Positions 54,536 through 64,000 of a DNA stretch of 64,000 bases are shown here, one piece after another. The DNA comes from Helicobacter pylori (lineage in GTDB: Bacteria; Campylobacterota; Campylobacteria; Campylobacterales; Helicobacteraceae). Numbering within the stretch: the stretch's first letter is position 1; every line of letters begins with the position of its first letter. The stretch is taken from positions 744,001 to 808,000 of the forward strand of contig CP032046.1 in NCBI GenBank assembly GCA_008032955.1. Reading direction: 5' to 3'. Both the position numbers and the translations under genes were made by a program. The notes beneath the pieces were generated by a model. The model saw only the letters and a list, made by a program, of their open reading frames with translations. It did no database searches and was not told the DNA's origin.

Positions 54536-54890
54536 ACAACAACAAGCCCAACAAACCTATCAAGAGGATGTAGCTAATTCCCAAAACGCTTTGAATAATG
54601 TTACTAGCGACAACACGATCGCAAATAATGATACAAGCTACACTCAAAGCAAAAATACTACTGTCGCTAAAGACGCTCAAGGTTTAGAAAACACTAACCA
54701 ACAAATCGCTCAAGATGAACAAGCGTTACAAGGAGATTTAGACAAGCTCAAACAATTAGCCAACTCCCCAACAGGCTTTAGTGAACAAGCTTTTAATCAA
54801 GCTCAAAAACAAGAACAACAAGATGAACAAACCTTACAAAATGATGAAAACGCTTTTAATACTAAACAAGAGGGATTGAAACAAGCGATA
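54536..54890. repeat. Perfect 355-base direct repeat, copy 1
   Basis: This block is identical to 54923–55277. The two start points are 387 bases (129 codons) apart, so gain or loss of a unit keeps frame. It encodes a Gln/Asn/Asp-rich helix such as AQQTYQEDVANSQNALNNV and LKQLANSPTGFSEQAFNQAQ. Confidence 0.95.
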
Positions 54891-54922
54891 CAACAAGCGC
54901 AAGCCCAACAACAAAAACAAGA

Positions 54923-55277
54923 ACAACAACAAGCCCAACAAACCTATCAAGAGGATGTAGCTAATTCCCAAAACGCTTTGAATAATGTTACTAGCGACAA
55001 CACGATCGCAAATAATGATACAAGCTACACTCAAAGCAAAAATACTACTGTCGCTAAAGACGCTCAAGGTTTAGAAAACACTAACCAACAAATCGCTCAA
55101 GATGAACAAGCGTTACAAGGAGATTTAGACAAGCTCAAACAATTAGCCAACTCCCCAACAGGCTTTAGTGAACAAGCTTTTAATCAAGCTCAAAAACAAG
55201 AACAACAAGATGAACAAACCTTACAAAATGATGAAAACGCTTTTAATACTAAACAAGAGGGATTGAAACAAGCGATA
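54923..55277. repeat. Perfect 355-base direct repeat, copy 2
   Basis: This is the second identical copy. It is separated from the first by 32 bases encoding QQAQAQQQKQEQ. With the first it forms a coiled-coil insert of about 245 residues in the autotransporter passenger. Confidence 0.95.
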
Positions 55278-58200
55278 GCTAACGCTAAGCCTACAAGCCC
55301 CACACCAAGCCATGCACCCACTCCTACAAAACACACAGTGCAAAACACTCCCCCTAATAAAGTTTCACCAACGCCCACACCCCCTACTCAAAATTTACCC
55401 ACAACGAATGTGTGGAATGGAGTTTATAACCTCCAAAATCAAACTTACTCAAACAAAGGCATTTATTATATCGATCCTAACCTTTCAGGACAGAGCGGTC
55501 AAAGCGGCAACACGCTCAGCACTTATACAGCTAATTTGTTTGGAAGAAGTTTTGGCGTTAATATCCAAAATGGCACTTTGATCATAGGGAATAATACAGA
55601 GAGCGTGAATGATAACGGCTTGATTTGGATAGGGCATGGAGGCTTTGGCTATATCACGGGAACTTTTAATGCGGCTAACATTTACTTGACCAATAATTTT
55701 AAAACCGGTGAAGGCGTTTCAAATTCAGATGGTGGGGGAGCGAACATCACCTTTAAAGCAAGCGATAATATCACTATGGATGGCTTGAATTATAATGACG
55801 CTGAAACCGTTACTAAAATGATTCAAACGGGGGCCAGTCAGCATTCCTATGCCGTTTTTGACGCTACAAACAATATCAGCGTGACTGATTCCAGTTTTAG
55901 CGATATGACTTGGGGGAAATTCAGTTTCACGGCTAAGAACATTTCGTTTTCTAACGCTTCGTTCAGCGGCTTTACAAACCCTGGAGGATCAAGCGTTATT
56001 AGCGCTAACGCTTCTAATTCTTTAAGCTTTATCAATTCTCGTTTGAATGGTGGGGCAGTTTATAATTTGCAGGCTAATAGCCTTATTTTCAATAACACGC
56101 AAGCGGTTTTCAATGTCTTGTATTCTAGGGGGACAAGCAATTTTAACGCTACGACACAGCTTTTAGGCAACACGAATTTTACGCTCAGTTCTCAAAGTTT
56201 GCTGAACTTTAATGGCGATACAACCTTGCAAAACAACGCCAATATCACGCTTGGCAATAAAAGTCAAGCCGCTTTTAAAAATTCTTTAACGCTTGATAAT
56301 AATTCTAATTTGAGTTTAGACAATCAAAGCGTTTTGAATGCGAATGGCACGAGCGCTTTTAACAATCAAGCGAGTCTCAATATCTATAACGGGAGTCAAG
56401 CGACCTTTAGTAGCCTCTTTTTTAATGGCGGGATACTCAGTCTTAACGCTAGTAGCAAGCTCAACGCTTCTAGCGCTAGTTTTTCAAACAACACCACTAT
56501 TAATTTAGACGATAGCGTTTTGAATGCGAATAACACAAGCTCTTTAAACGCTAATATCAATTTTCAAGGCGCAAGCCAGGCTGATTTTGGAGGCAACACG
56601 ACTATTGATACAGCAAGCTTTAATTTTGACAGCGCAAGCTCATTGAGTTTTAATAATCTCACGGCTAATGGGGCGTTGAATTTTAATGGTTATGCGCCCT
56701 CTTTGACTAAGGCTTTAATGAGCGTTAGCGGGCAGTTTGTTTTAGGGAATAATGGGGATATTAATTTATCTGACATCAATATTTTTGACAACATTACAAA
56801 ATCTGTAACTTACAACATCCTAAACGCTCAAAAAGGGATTACTGGCATTAGTGGGGCTAATGGCTATGAAAAAATCCTTTTTTATGGCATGAAAATCCAA
56901 AACGCTACCTATAGCGATAATAACAACATTCAAACTTGGTCGTTTATAAACCCTCTCAATTCTTCTCAAATCATTCAAGAGAGCATTAAAAATGGGGATC
57001 TAACCATAGAAGTTTTAAATAACCCAAACTCGGCTTCTAACACTATTTTCAATATCGCTCCTGAGCTTTATAATTACCAAGCTTCTAAGCAAAATCCTAC
57101 CGATTATAGCTATGATTATAGCGACAATCAAGCAGGCACTTATTACTTGACAAGCAACATTAAAGGCCTTTTCACCCCTAAAGGCTCTCAAACTCCTCAA
57201 GCCCCAGGCACTTATAGCCCGTTCAACCAGCCTTTGAGTAGTTTAAATATCTACAATAAGGGTTTTTCTAGTGAAAATTTAAAAACGCTTTTAGGGATCC
57301 TTTCTCAAAATTCCGCTACCTTAAAAGAAATGATTGAATCCAACCAATTAGACAATATCACTAACATCAATGAAGTGTTGCAACTCTTAGACAAGATTAA
57401 AATCACCCAAGCGCAAAAGCAAGCGCTCCTAGAAACGATCAACCATTTGACTGACAACATCAATCAAACCTTTAATAATGGGAATCTCGTTATAGGCGCT
57501 ACTCAAGATAATATTACAAACTCTACTAGCTCTATATGGTTTGGGGGCAATGGCTATAGCAGTCCTTGCGCGCTAGATAGCGCCACTTGTTCTTCTTTTA
57601 GAAACACTTACTTGGGGCAATTATTAGGCTCAACTTCCCCCTATTTAGGCTACATTAACGCTGATTTTAAAGCTAAAAGCATTTATATCACTGGAACGCT
57701 TGGAAGTGGTAACGCTTTTGAAAGTGGAGGGAGCGCGGATGTAACCTTTCAAAGCGCTAATAACTTAGTGTTGAATAAAGCTAATATAGAAGCTCAAGCC
57801 ACAGACAATATCTTTAATCTTTTGGGCCAAAAAGGGATTGATAAAATCTTTAATCAAGGGAATTTAGCGAATGTTCTCAGTCAAGTGGCTATGGAAAAAA
57901 TCAAGCAAGCCGGCGGTTTAGGGAACTTTATAGAAAACGCTCTAAGCCCTTTGAGTAAGGAATTACCCGCTAGCTTGCAAGATGAAACCTTAGGCCAACT
58001 TATAGGTCAAAATAATTTAGATGATTTATTGAATAATAGCGGAGTCATGAATGCAATCCAAAATATTATCAGTAAAAAACTAAGCATTTTTGGCAATTTT
58101 GTTACCCCATCCATCATAGAAAACTACCTTGCTAAGCAGTCTTTAAAAAGCATGCTAGACGATAAAGGGCTTTTGAATTTCATCGGTGGGTATATAGACG

Positions 58201-60843
58201 CTTCTGAATTAAGCTCTATTTTAAGCGTGGTTTTAAAAGATATTACTAACCCCCTACAAGCTTGCAAAAAGACATTGGTGTGGTAGCGAACGGCTTGTTG
58301 AACGAGTTTTTAGGACAAGATGTCGTTAAAAAGCTAGAAAGTCAAGGATTAGTGAATGATATCATTAATGATGTTATTTCTCAAGGCGGGTTGAGCGGCG
58401 TTTATAATCAAGGTTTAGGGAGCGTGTTGCCGCCCTCTTTACAAAACGCGCTCAAAGAAAACGATTTAGGCGCTCTTTTATCGCCTAGAGGCTTGCATGA
58501 TTTTGGCAAAAAGGGTATTTTAACTTTTTAAGCAATGGCTATGTTTTTGTCAATAACAGCTCTTTTAGCAACGCCACAGGGGGCAGTTTGAATTTTGTCG
58601 CCAACAAGTCTATTATCTTTAATGGCGATAATACGATTGACTTTAGCAAGTATCAAGGCGCATTGATTTTTGCTTCTAATGGTGTTTCTAATATCAATAT
58701 CACCACCCTAAACGCCACTAATGGCTTAAGCCTTAATGCGGGTTTGAATAACGTGAGCGTTCAAAAAGGGGAAATTTGTGTCAATTTAGCCAATTGCCCC
58801 ACAACCAAAAACAGCTCTTCTACAAACTCTAGCGTAACCCCCACTAATGAGTCTTTAAGCGTGCGCGCTAACAACTTCACTTTCTTAGGCGTCATCGCTT
58901 CTAATGGGGCTATTGATTTGTCTCAAGTAACAAATAATAGCGTTATAGGCACGCTCAATCTTAATGAAAACGCAACCTTGCAAGCCAATAATTTAACCAT
59001 CACTAACGCTTTTAACAACGCCTCTAACTCTACAGCTAACATTAATGGTAATTTCACCTTAAACCAACAAGCGACTTTAAGCACTAACGCTAGTGGTTTG
59101 AATGTCATGGGGAATTTTAATAGCTATGGCGACTTGGTGTTTAACCTCAGCCATTCAGTTAGCCATGCCATTATCAACGCTCAAGGCGCAGCGACAATTA
59201 TGGCTAATAACAATAACCCCTTAATCCAATTCAACACTTCTTCAAAAGAAACAGGCACTTACACGCTCATTGATAGCGCTAAGGCCATTTATTATGGGTA
59301 TAACGACCAAATCACAGGAGGCAGCAGTTTAGATAATTACCTTAAGCTTTACACGCTCATTGACATTAATGGCAAGCGCATGGTGATGACTGATAACGGC
59401 TTAACTTATAACGGGCAAGCCGTGAGCATTAAAGATGGCGGTTTAATTGTAGGCTTTAAAGATTCTCAAAATCAATACATTTACACTTCCATTCTTTATA
59501 ATAAAGTGAAAATCGCTGTTTCTAATGATCCTATCAACAACCTACAAGCCCCCACTTTAAAACAATATATCGCTCAAATTCAGGGCGTTCAAAGCGTGGA
59601 TAGCATTGATCAAGCTGGAGGCACTCAAGCGATTAATTGGCTCAATAAAATCTTTGAAACTAAGGGAAGTCCTTTATTCGCTCCCTATTATTTAGAAAGC
59701 CATTCCACAAAAGATTTAACCACGATCGCTGGAGACATTGCTAACACTTTAGAAGTCATCGCTAACCCTGATTTTAAAAATGACGCCACCAATATTTTAC
59801 AGATCAACACCTACACGCAACAAATGAGCCGTTTAGCCAAGCTCTCTGACACTTCAACCTTTGCTAGCACTGATTTCCATGAGCGTTTAGAAGCCCTTAA
59901 AAACAAGCGATTCGCTGATGCGATCCCTAACGCTATGGATGTGATTTTAAAATACTCTCAAAGAAACAGAGTTAAAAATAATGTGTGGGCGACAGGAGTT
60001 GGAGGGGCTAGTTTTATTAATGGAGGCACTGGGACTTTATATGGTATTAATATAGGGTATGACAGGTTTATTAAGGGCGTGATTGTTGGGGGTTATGCCG
60101 CTTATGGGTATAGCGGGTTTCATGCAAACATCACTCAATCAGGCTCTAGCAATGTCAATATGGGTGTTTATAGCCGAGCCTTTATCAAAAGAAGCGAATT
60201 AACGATGAGCTTGAATGAGACTTGGGGATACAATAAGACTTTCATCAACTCTTATGACTCCCTGCTCTCAATCATCAATCAGTCTTACAAATACGACACC
60301 TGGACGACTGACGCTAAAATCAATTATGGCTATGATTTCATGTTTAAAGATAAAAGCGTTATTTTTAAACCTCAAATAGGCTTAGCCTATTATTACATTG
60401 GTTTGTCTGGTTTAAGGGGCATTATGGATGATCCTATTTATAACCAATTCAGAGCCAATGCTGACCCTAATAAAAAATCCGTTCTAACGATTAATTTTGC
60501 CCTAGAAAGCCGGCACTACTTCAACAAAAACTCTTATTATTTTGTGATTGCGGATGTGGGCAGAGATTTATTCATCAATTCTATGGGGGATAAAATGGTG
60601 CGTTTCATCGGTAATAACACCCTAAGCTATAGAGATGGCGGCAGATACAACACTTTTGCTAGCATTATCACAGGCGGGGAGATAAGGCTATTCAAAACCT
60701 TTTATGTGAATGCGGGCATTGGGGCTAGGTTTGGGCTTGATTATAAAGATATTAATATTACCGGAAATATTGGTATGCGCTATGCTTTTTAATGGTATCA
60801 TTAAACTTATTTTTAACAAGCCTAATTCATAGCAGGATCAACC

Positions 60844-61944
60844 ATGCAATTTCCAAAAGCCTTATTTTCTTTACCCTTATTATTTTTATCTTATTGTATC
60901 GCTGAAGAAAATGGGGCGTATGCGAGCGTGGGTTTTGAATATTCCATTAGTCATGCTGTTGAGCATAATAACCCCTTTTTGAATCAAGAACGCATCCAAA
61001 CGATTTCTAACGCTCAAAACAAAATCTATAAACTCAATCAAGTTGAAAATGAAATCAAAGGCATGCCAAAAACCTTTGCATATATTAATAACGCTTTAAA
61101 AAACAATGCTAAACTAACCCCCACTGAAATGCAAGCCGAACAATACTACCTCCAATCCACCCTTCAAAATATTGGAAAAATAATGATGCTTAGCGGGGGC
61201 GTTGCGTCTAACCTTAAACTAGCCCAAGCGTTAGAAAAAATGCAAGAACCCGTTACTAACCCTTTAGAATTAGCAGAAAACTTAAAAAATTTAGAATTAC
61301 AATTCGCTCAATCTCAAAACAACATGCTTTCTTCTTTGTCTTCTCAAATCGCTCAAATTTCAAATTCTTTGAATGCGCTTGATCCCAGCTCTTATTCTAA
61401 AAATGTTTCAAGCATGTATGGGGTAGGTTTGAGCGTAGGGTATAAGCATTTCTTTACCAAGAAAAAAAATCAAGGGTTTCGTTATTACTTGTTCTATGAC
61501 TATGGTTACACTAACTTTGGTTTTGTGGGTAATGGCTTTGATGGTTTGGGCAAAATGAATAACCATCTCTATGGGCTTGGAATAGACTATCTGTATAATT
61601 TCATTGATAATTCACAAAAACATTCTAGCGTGGGTTTTTATGCAGGCTTTGCTTTAGCGGGGAGTTCGTGGGTGGGGAGTGGTTTGAGCATGTGGGTGAG
61701 TGAAACGGATTTTATCAACAATTATTTGACCAATTATCAAGCTAAAATGCACACGAGTTTTTTCCAGATCCCTTTGAATTTTGGGGTTCGTGTGAATGTG
61801 GATAGGCATAACGGCTTTGAAATGGGCTTAAAAATCCCTTTAGCGATCAACTCCTTTTATGAAACGCATGGCAAAGGGTTAAATACCTCTCTCTTTTTTA
61901 AACGCCTTGTGGTGTTTAATGTGAGTTATGTTTATAGTTTTTAG
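60844..61944 (+). CDS. hopK: Outer-membrane protein HopK
   Basis: This Hop-family porin or adhesin has 366 residues and is a paralogue of HopJ. The signal peptide MQFPKALFSLPLLFLSYCIA precedes EENGAYASVGFEYSISHAVE. A helical external region follows, and the family barrel begins VGLSVGYKHFFTKKKNQGFRYYL and ends FKRLVVFNVSYVYSF. It is shorter than the large adhesins. It sits 51 bases after the vlpC stop on the same strand and may share its transcript. The ligand is unknown. Confidence 0.88.
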   Translation: MQFPKALFSLPLLFLSYCIAEENGAYASVGFEYSISHAVEHNNPFLNQERIQTISNAQNKIYKLNQVENEIKGMPKTFAYINNALKNNAKLTPTEMQAEQYYLQSTLQNIGKIMMLSGGVASNLKLAQALEKMQEPVTNPLELAENLKNLELQFAQSQNNMLSSLSSQIAQISNSLNALDPSSYSKNVSSMYGVGLSVGYKHFFTKKKNQGFRYYLFYDYGYTNFGFVGNGFDGLGKMNNHLYGLGIDYLYNFIDNSQKHSSVGFYAGFALAGSSWVGSGLSMWVSETDFINNYLTNYQAKMHTSFFQIPLNFGVRVNVDRHNGFEMGLKIPLAINSFYETHGKGLNTSLFFKRLVVFNVSYVYSF

Positions 61945-62000
61945 GGGGTTAGAAAATAAGCACCCCTTAAATGTTATCGCAACCTTTGAATTTTAAAGAT

Positions 62001-62207
62001 TTAGTTTTTTTGCCTCAAATGATGGACGCTCTCGCCCCCAAGACCATAATTATTAGAATCCACCTCATCTATAATGACCACAATAGAAGCCTTATTTTTG
62101 TTTAACACCTTAACCATCAAATCTGAAACCCCTTCAATCAATTGCTGTTTTTGCTCGTTTGTTGGCCCTCCATTTTCTGGCACAAGTTTGATATTGATAA
62201 ACGGCAT
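62001..62207 (-). CDS. dmpI: 4-oxalocrotonate tautomerase homologue DmpI
   Basis: This small tautomerase of 68 residues uses the N-terminal proline (after Met removal) as catalytic base: MPFINIKLVPENGGPTNEQK. The second motif VVIIDEVDSNNYGLGG and the trailing basic residues are typical of the H. pylori member, whose structure is known. The natural substrate is unclear. It forms hexamers in the family. ATG at 62207 with AAGGAAT upstream. Confidence 0.92.
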   Translation of the reverse strand: MPFINIKLVPENGGPTNEQKQQLIEGVSDLMVKVLNKNKASIVVIIDEVDSNNYGLGGESVHHLRQKN

Positions 62208-62352
62208 AGTATTCCTTTAATTTGAGATGACGCATTATAGCGCTTTTATTTAAACGCTCTATTAGCGCCTTTCATATTAAACCCTCTTTTAAAAAACAAT
62301 AAAAGCCCTTTTAGTGGCTTTCAAGTCAAGTTAAGTTTGATATACTAACAAA

Positions 62353-62934
62353 ATGAATACTTATAAAAACAGCTTGAATCACTTTTTAAATTTAGTGGAT
62401 TGTTTAGAAAAAATCCCCAATGTGGGTAAAAAATCCGCCTTTAAAATGGCGTATCATTTGGGTTTAGAAAACCCCTATCTGGCGCTCAAGATCACGCACG
62501 CTTTAGAGAACGCCCTAGAAAACCTTAAAACATGTGCATCTTGTAACGCGCTCAGTGAGAGTGAGGTTTGTGAGATTTGCTCTGATGAGAGCCGGCAAAA
62601 TTCTCAGCTTTGCATGGTTTTACACCCAAGAGATGTGTTTATTTTAGAAGATTTAAAGGATTTTTTAGGGCGCTATTATGTGTTAAATTCTATAGAAGAA
62701 GTGGATTTTAACGCCCTAGAAAAACGCCTGATTGAAGAAAACATTAAAGAAATCATTTTTGCTTTCCCTCCCACTTTGGCTAATGATTCTTTAATGCTTT
62801 ATATTGAAGATAAATTGCAGCATTTCCACCTCACTTTCACTAAAATCGCTCAAGGCGTGCCTACTGGAGTGAATTTTGAAAACATTGACTCAGTTTCGCT
62901 CTCAAGGGCGTTTAATTCAAGGATTAAAGCATGA
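62353..62934 (+). CDS. recR: Recombination mediator protein RecR
   Basis: RecR works with RecO to load RecA on gapped DNA. The 193-residue protein has the N-terminal helix-hairpin-helix [22 protein letters not shown] and the zinc finger [16 protein letters not shown]. The Toprim domain ([16 protein letters not shown]) and the Walker-B-like segment [14 protein letters not shown] follow. Some family residues differ from the E. coli protein, as usual for epsilonproteobacteria. Its stop overlaps the truD start by four bases (ATGA). Confidence 0.95.
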   Translation: MNTYKNSLNHFLNLVDCLEKIPNVGKKSAFKMAYHLGLENPYLALKITHALENALENLKTCASCNALSESEVCEICSDESRQNSQLCMVLHPRDVFILEDLKDFLGRYYVLNSIEEVDFNALEKRLIEENIKEIIFAFPPTLANDSLMLYIEDKLQHFHLTFTKIAQGVPTGVNFENIDSVSLSRAFNSRIKA

Positions 62935-64000
62935 ATTTAAATTTTATGCCCCTATTGCATGCTTATAACCATGCGAGCATTGATTTTCATTTCAATTCTA
63001 GCGCTAGGGATTTTTGCGTGCATGAAGTGCCTTTGTATGAATTTAGCAACACAGGCGAACATGCCGTTATTCAAGTGAGAAAAAGCGGTTTAAGCACTTT
63101 AGAAATGCTTCAAATTTTTTCTCAAATTTTAGGGGTAAGAATCGCTGAATTGGGTTATGCCGGCTTGAAAGATAAAAACGCGCTGACGATTCAATTCATC
63201 TCACTCCCTAAAAAATACGCCCCTTTATTAGAAAAAAATACGAATAACTTTCAAGAAAAAAACCTTAAAATCCTGTCTTTGAATTACCATCATAATAAAA
63301 TCAAATTAGGGCATTTGAAAGGGAATCGCTTTTTTATGCGTTTTAAAAAAATGACCCCCCTGAACGCTCAAAAGACTGAACAGGTTTTAGAACAAATCGC
63401 GCAGTTTGGCATGCCTAATTATTTTGGAGCGCAACGCTTTGGGAAGTTCAATGACAACCACCAAGAGGGTTTAAAAATCTTGCAAAATCAAACGAAATTC
63501 GCCCATCAAAAATTAAACGCTTTTTTAATTTCAAGCTATCAAAGTTATTTGTTTAACGCACTTTTAAGCAAACGATTAGAAATCAGTAAAATCATTAGCG
63601 CTTTTAGCGTCAAAGAAAATTTAGAATTTTTTAAACAAAAAAATTTAAGCGTTAATTCAAACGCCCTAAAAGCCCTTAAAAACCAAGCCCACCCCTTTAA
63701 AATCTTAGAAGGCGATGTGATGCGCCATTACCCTTATGGGAAATTTTTTGACGCTTTAGAATTAGAAAAAGAAAGCGAAAGGTTTTTGAAAAAAGAAGCT
63801 GCGCCTACGGGGTTACTAGATGGCAAAAAAGCTCTTTATGCAAAAAATTTGAGTTTTGAAATTGAAAAAGAATTCCAGCATAACCTTTTAAATAGCCATG
63901 CTAAAACGCTAGGATCCAGGCGGTTTTTTTGGGTGTTTGCAGAAAATGTAACTTCCCAATATATCAAAGAAAAAGCGCAATTTGAATTGGGATTTTACTT
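62931..64000 (+). CDS. truD: tRNA pseudouridine synthase TruD, N-terminal part (cut by window edge)
   Basis: TruD makes pseudouridine 13 in tRNA-Glu and others. The frame opens at ATG 62931 and stays open to the end of the window, about 356 residues. The catalytic aspartate lies in [12 protein letters not shown], and a second family motif is [16 protein letters not shown]. The typical TRUD insertion domain follows. Start overlap with recR (ATGA) shows translational coupling. The C-terminus lies outside the window. Confidence 0.93.
   Translation, partial: MNLNFMPLLHAYNHASIDFHFNSSARDFCVHEVPLYEFSNTGEHAVIQVRKSGLSTLEMLQIFSQILGVRIAELGYAGLKDKNALTIQFISLPKKYAPLLEKNTNNFQEKNLKILSLNYHHNKIKLGHLKGNRFFMRFKKMTPLNAQKTEQVLEQIAQFGMPNYFGAQRFGKFNDNHQEGLKILQNQTKFAHQKLNAFLISSYQSYLFNALLSKRLEISKIISAFSVKENLEFFKQKNLSVNSNALKALKNQAHPFKILEGDVMRHYPYGKFFDALELEKESERFLKKEAAPTGLLDGKKALYAKNLSFEIEKEFQHNLLNSHAKTLGSRRFFWVFAENVTSQYIKEKAQFELGFY

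Larger units (their letters stand above)
53273..60792 (+). pseudogene. vlpC: Giant VacA-like autotransporter (VlpC type), four frameshifts
   Basis: The intended protein is a secreted autotransporter. An extended signal region (MAFKKARLISRF… SFLKASVLLIGALGG) leads to a passenger of beta-helix repeats rich in Asn and Ser (NNTFNQGTYSFNTNK types). A Gln-rich coiled-coil insert lies at 54536–55277. The C-terminal VacA-like barrel begins NNVWATGVGGASF and ends GNIGMRYAF. The frame breaks at 53483–53487 (G5), 53707–53711 (G5), near 58258 (AA) and 58501–58504 (T4). One added base at each restores a single 2507-codon frame. VlpC-type proteins aid colonisation in mice, as recalled. As written, only partial products are made. 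Confidence 0.9.

Overview
The window reads as Helicobacter pylori chromosome. The protein sequences, low GC content, homopolymer-rich intergenic DNA and gene order match the katA–truD segment that I remember as HP0875–HP0926 in strain 26695. HP numbers are given from memory as orientation only. The strain carries an intact vacA that looks s1/m1, and a full-length babA (not babB) at the locus next to the two tRNA genes.

Layout. 1–6361: katA (5' part), the TonB-dependent receptor frpB1, ruvC, a NYN-domain protein, then about 1.9 kb of gene debris ending in a truncated DUF3519-like gene. 6372–15851: ruvA, a FapA/DUF342 protein, murJ, cysS and vacA. 15907–18494: fecE–fecD iron uptake genes and a short-chain dehydrogenase in one overlapping minus-strand unit. 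18634–20048: a frameshifted acyl-CoA thioesterase and a rearranged toxin–antitoxin locus in which VapD sits where the original toxin was. 20824–23416: babA and tRNAs for fMet and Gln. 23975–29480: hypB–hypC–hypD for hydrogenase and urease nickel maturation, a small membrane protein, a cupin, and a decayed acetate pathway (ackA, pta). 29661–34096: flagellar hook genes fliK, flgD, flgE. 34121–37935: a restriction–modification system with a broken nuclease, then a UvrD/Rep helicase. 37974–38816: three tandem copies of a tiny-peptide/antisense-RNA module. 39096–44623: adhesins alpA and alpB, and hofG. 44952–47385: a second, frameshifted FrpB receptor. 47562–53192: a YrdC-like fragment, carB, a BAX-inhibitor-1 protein and gapA. 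53273–64000: a giant VacA-like autotransporter (vlpC type, four frameshifts), hopK, dmpI, recR and truD (5' part).

How the genes work together. Much of the window is host contact: VacA, BabA, AlpA/AlpB, HopK, HofG and VlpC sit in or pass through the outer membrane. Iron is taken up by FrpB-type receptors and FecD/FecE. Nickel delivery by HypB supports hydrogenase and urease. FliK, FlgD and FlgE build and measure the flagellar hook.

The strongest signals for follow-up are: (1) the cluster of three hydrophobic-peptide/antisense-RNA modules at 37974–38816, organised like the Aap/Iso type I toxin–antitoxin systems, with one copy disabled in both halves; (2) the VapD/antitoxin hybrid with an out-of-frame remnant of a RelE/YafQ-type toxin at 19263–20048; (3) loss of both acetate-pathway genes by several independent lesions; (4) a strong bias of the reading-frame breaks toward single-base losses, mostly in short homopolymers, all in dispensable genes. 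The last point could be real decay or phase variation, or a sequencing artefact. No CRISPR array, rRNA operon, insertion sequence or prophage was seen.
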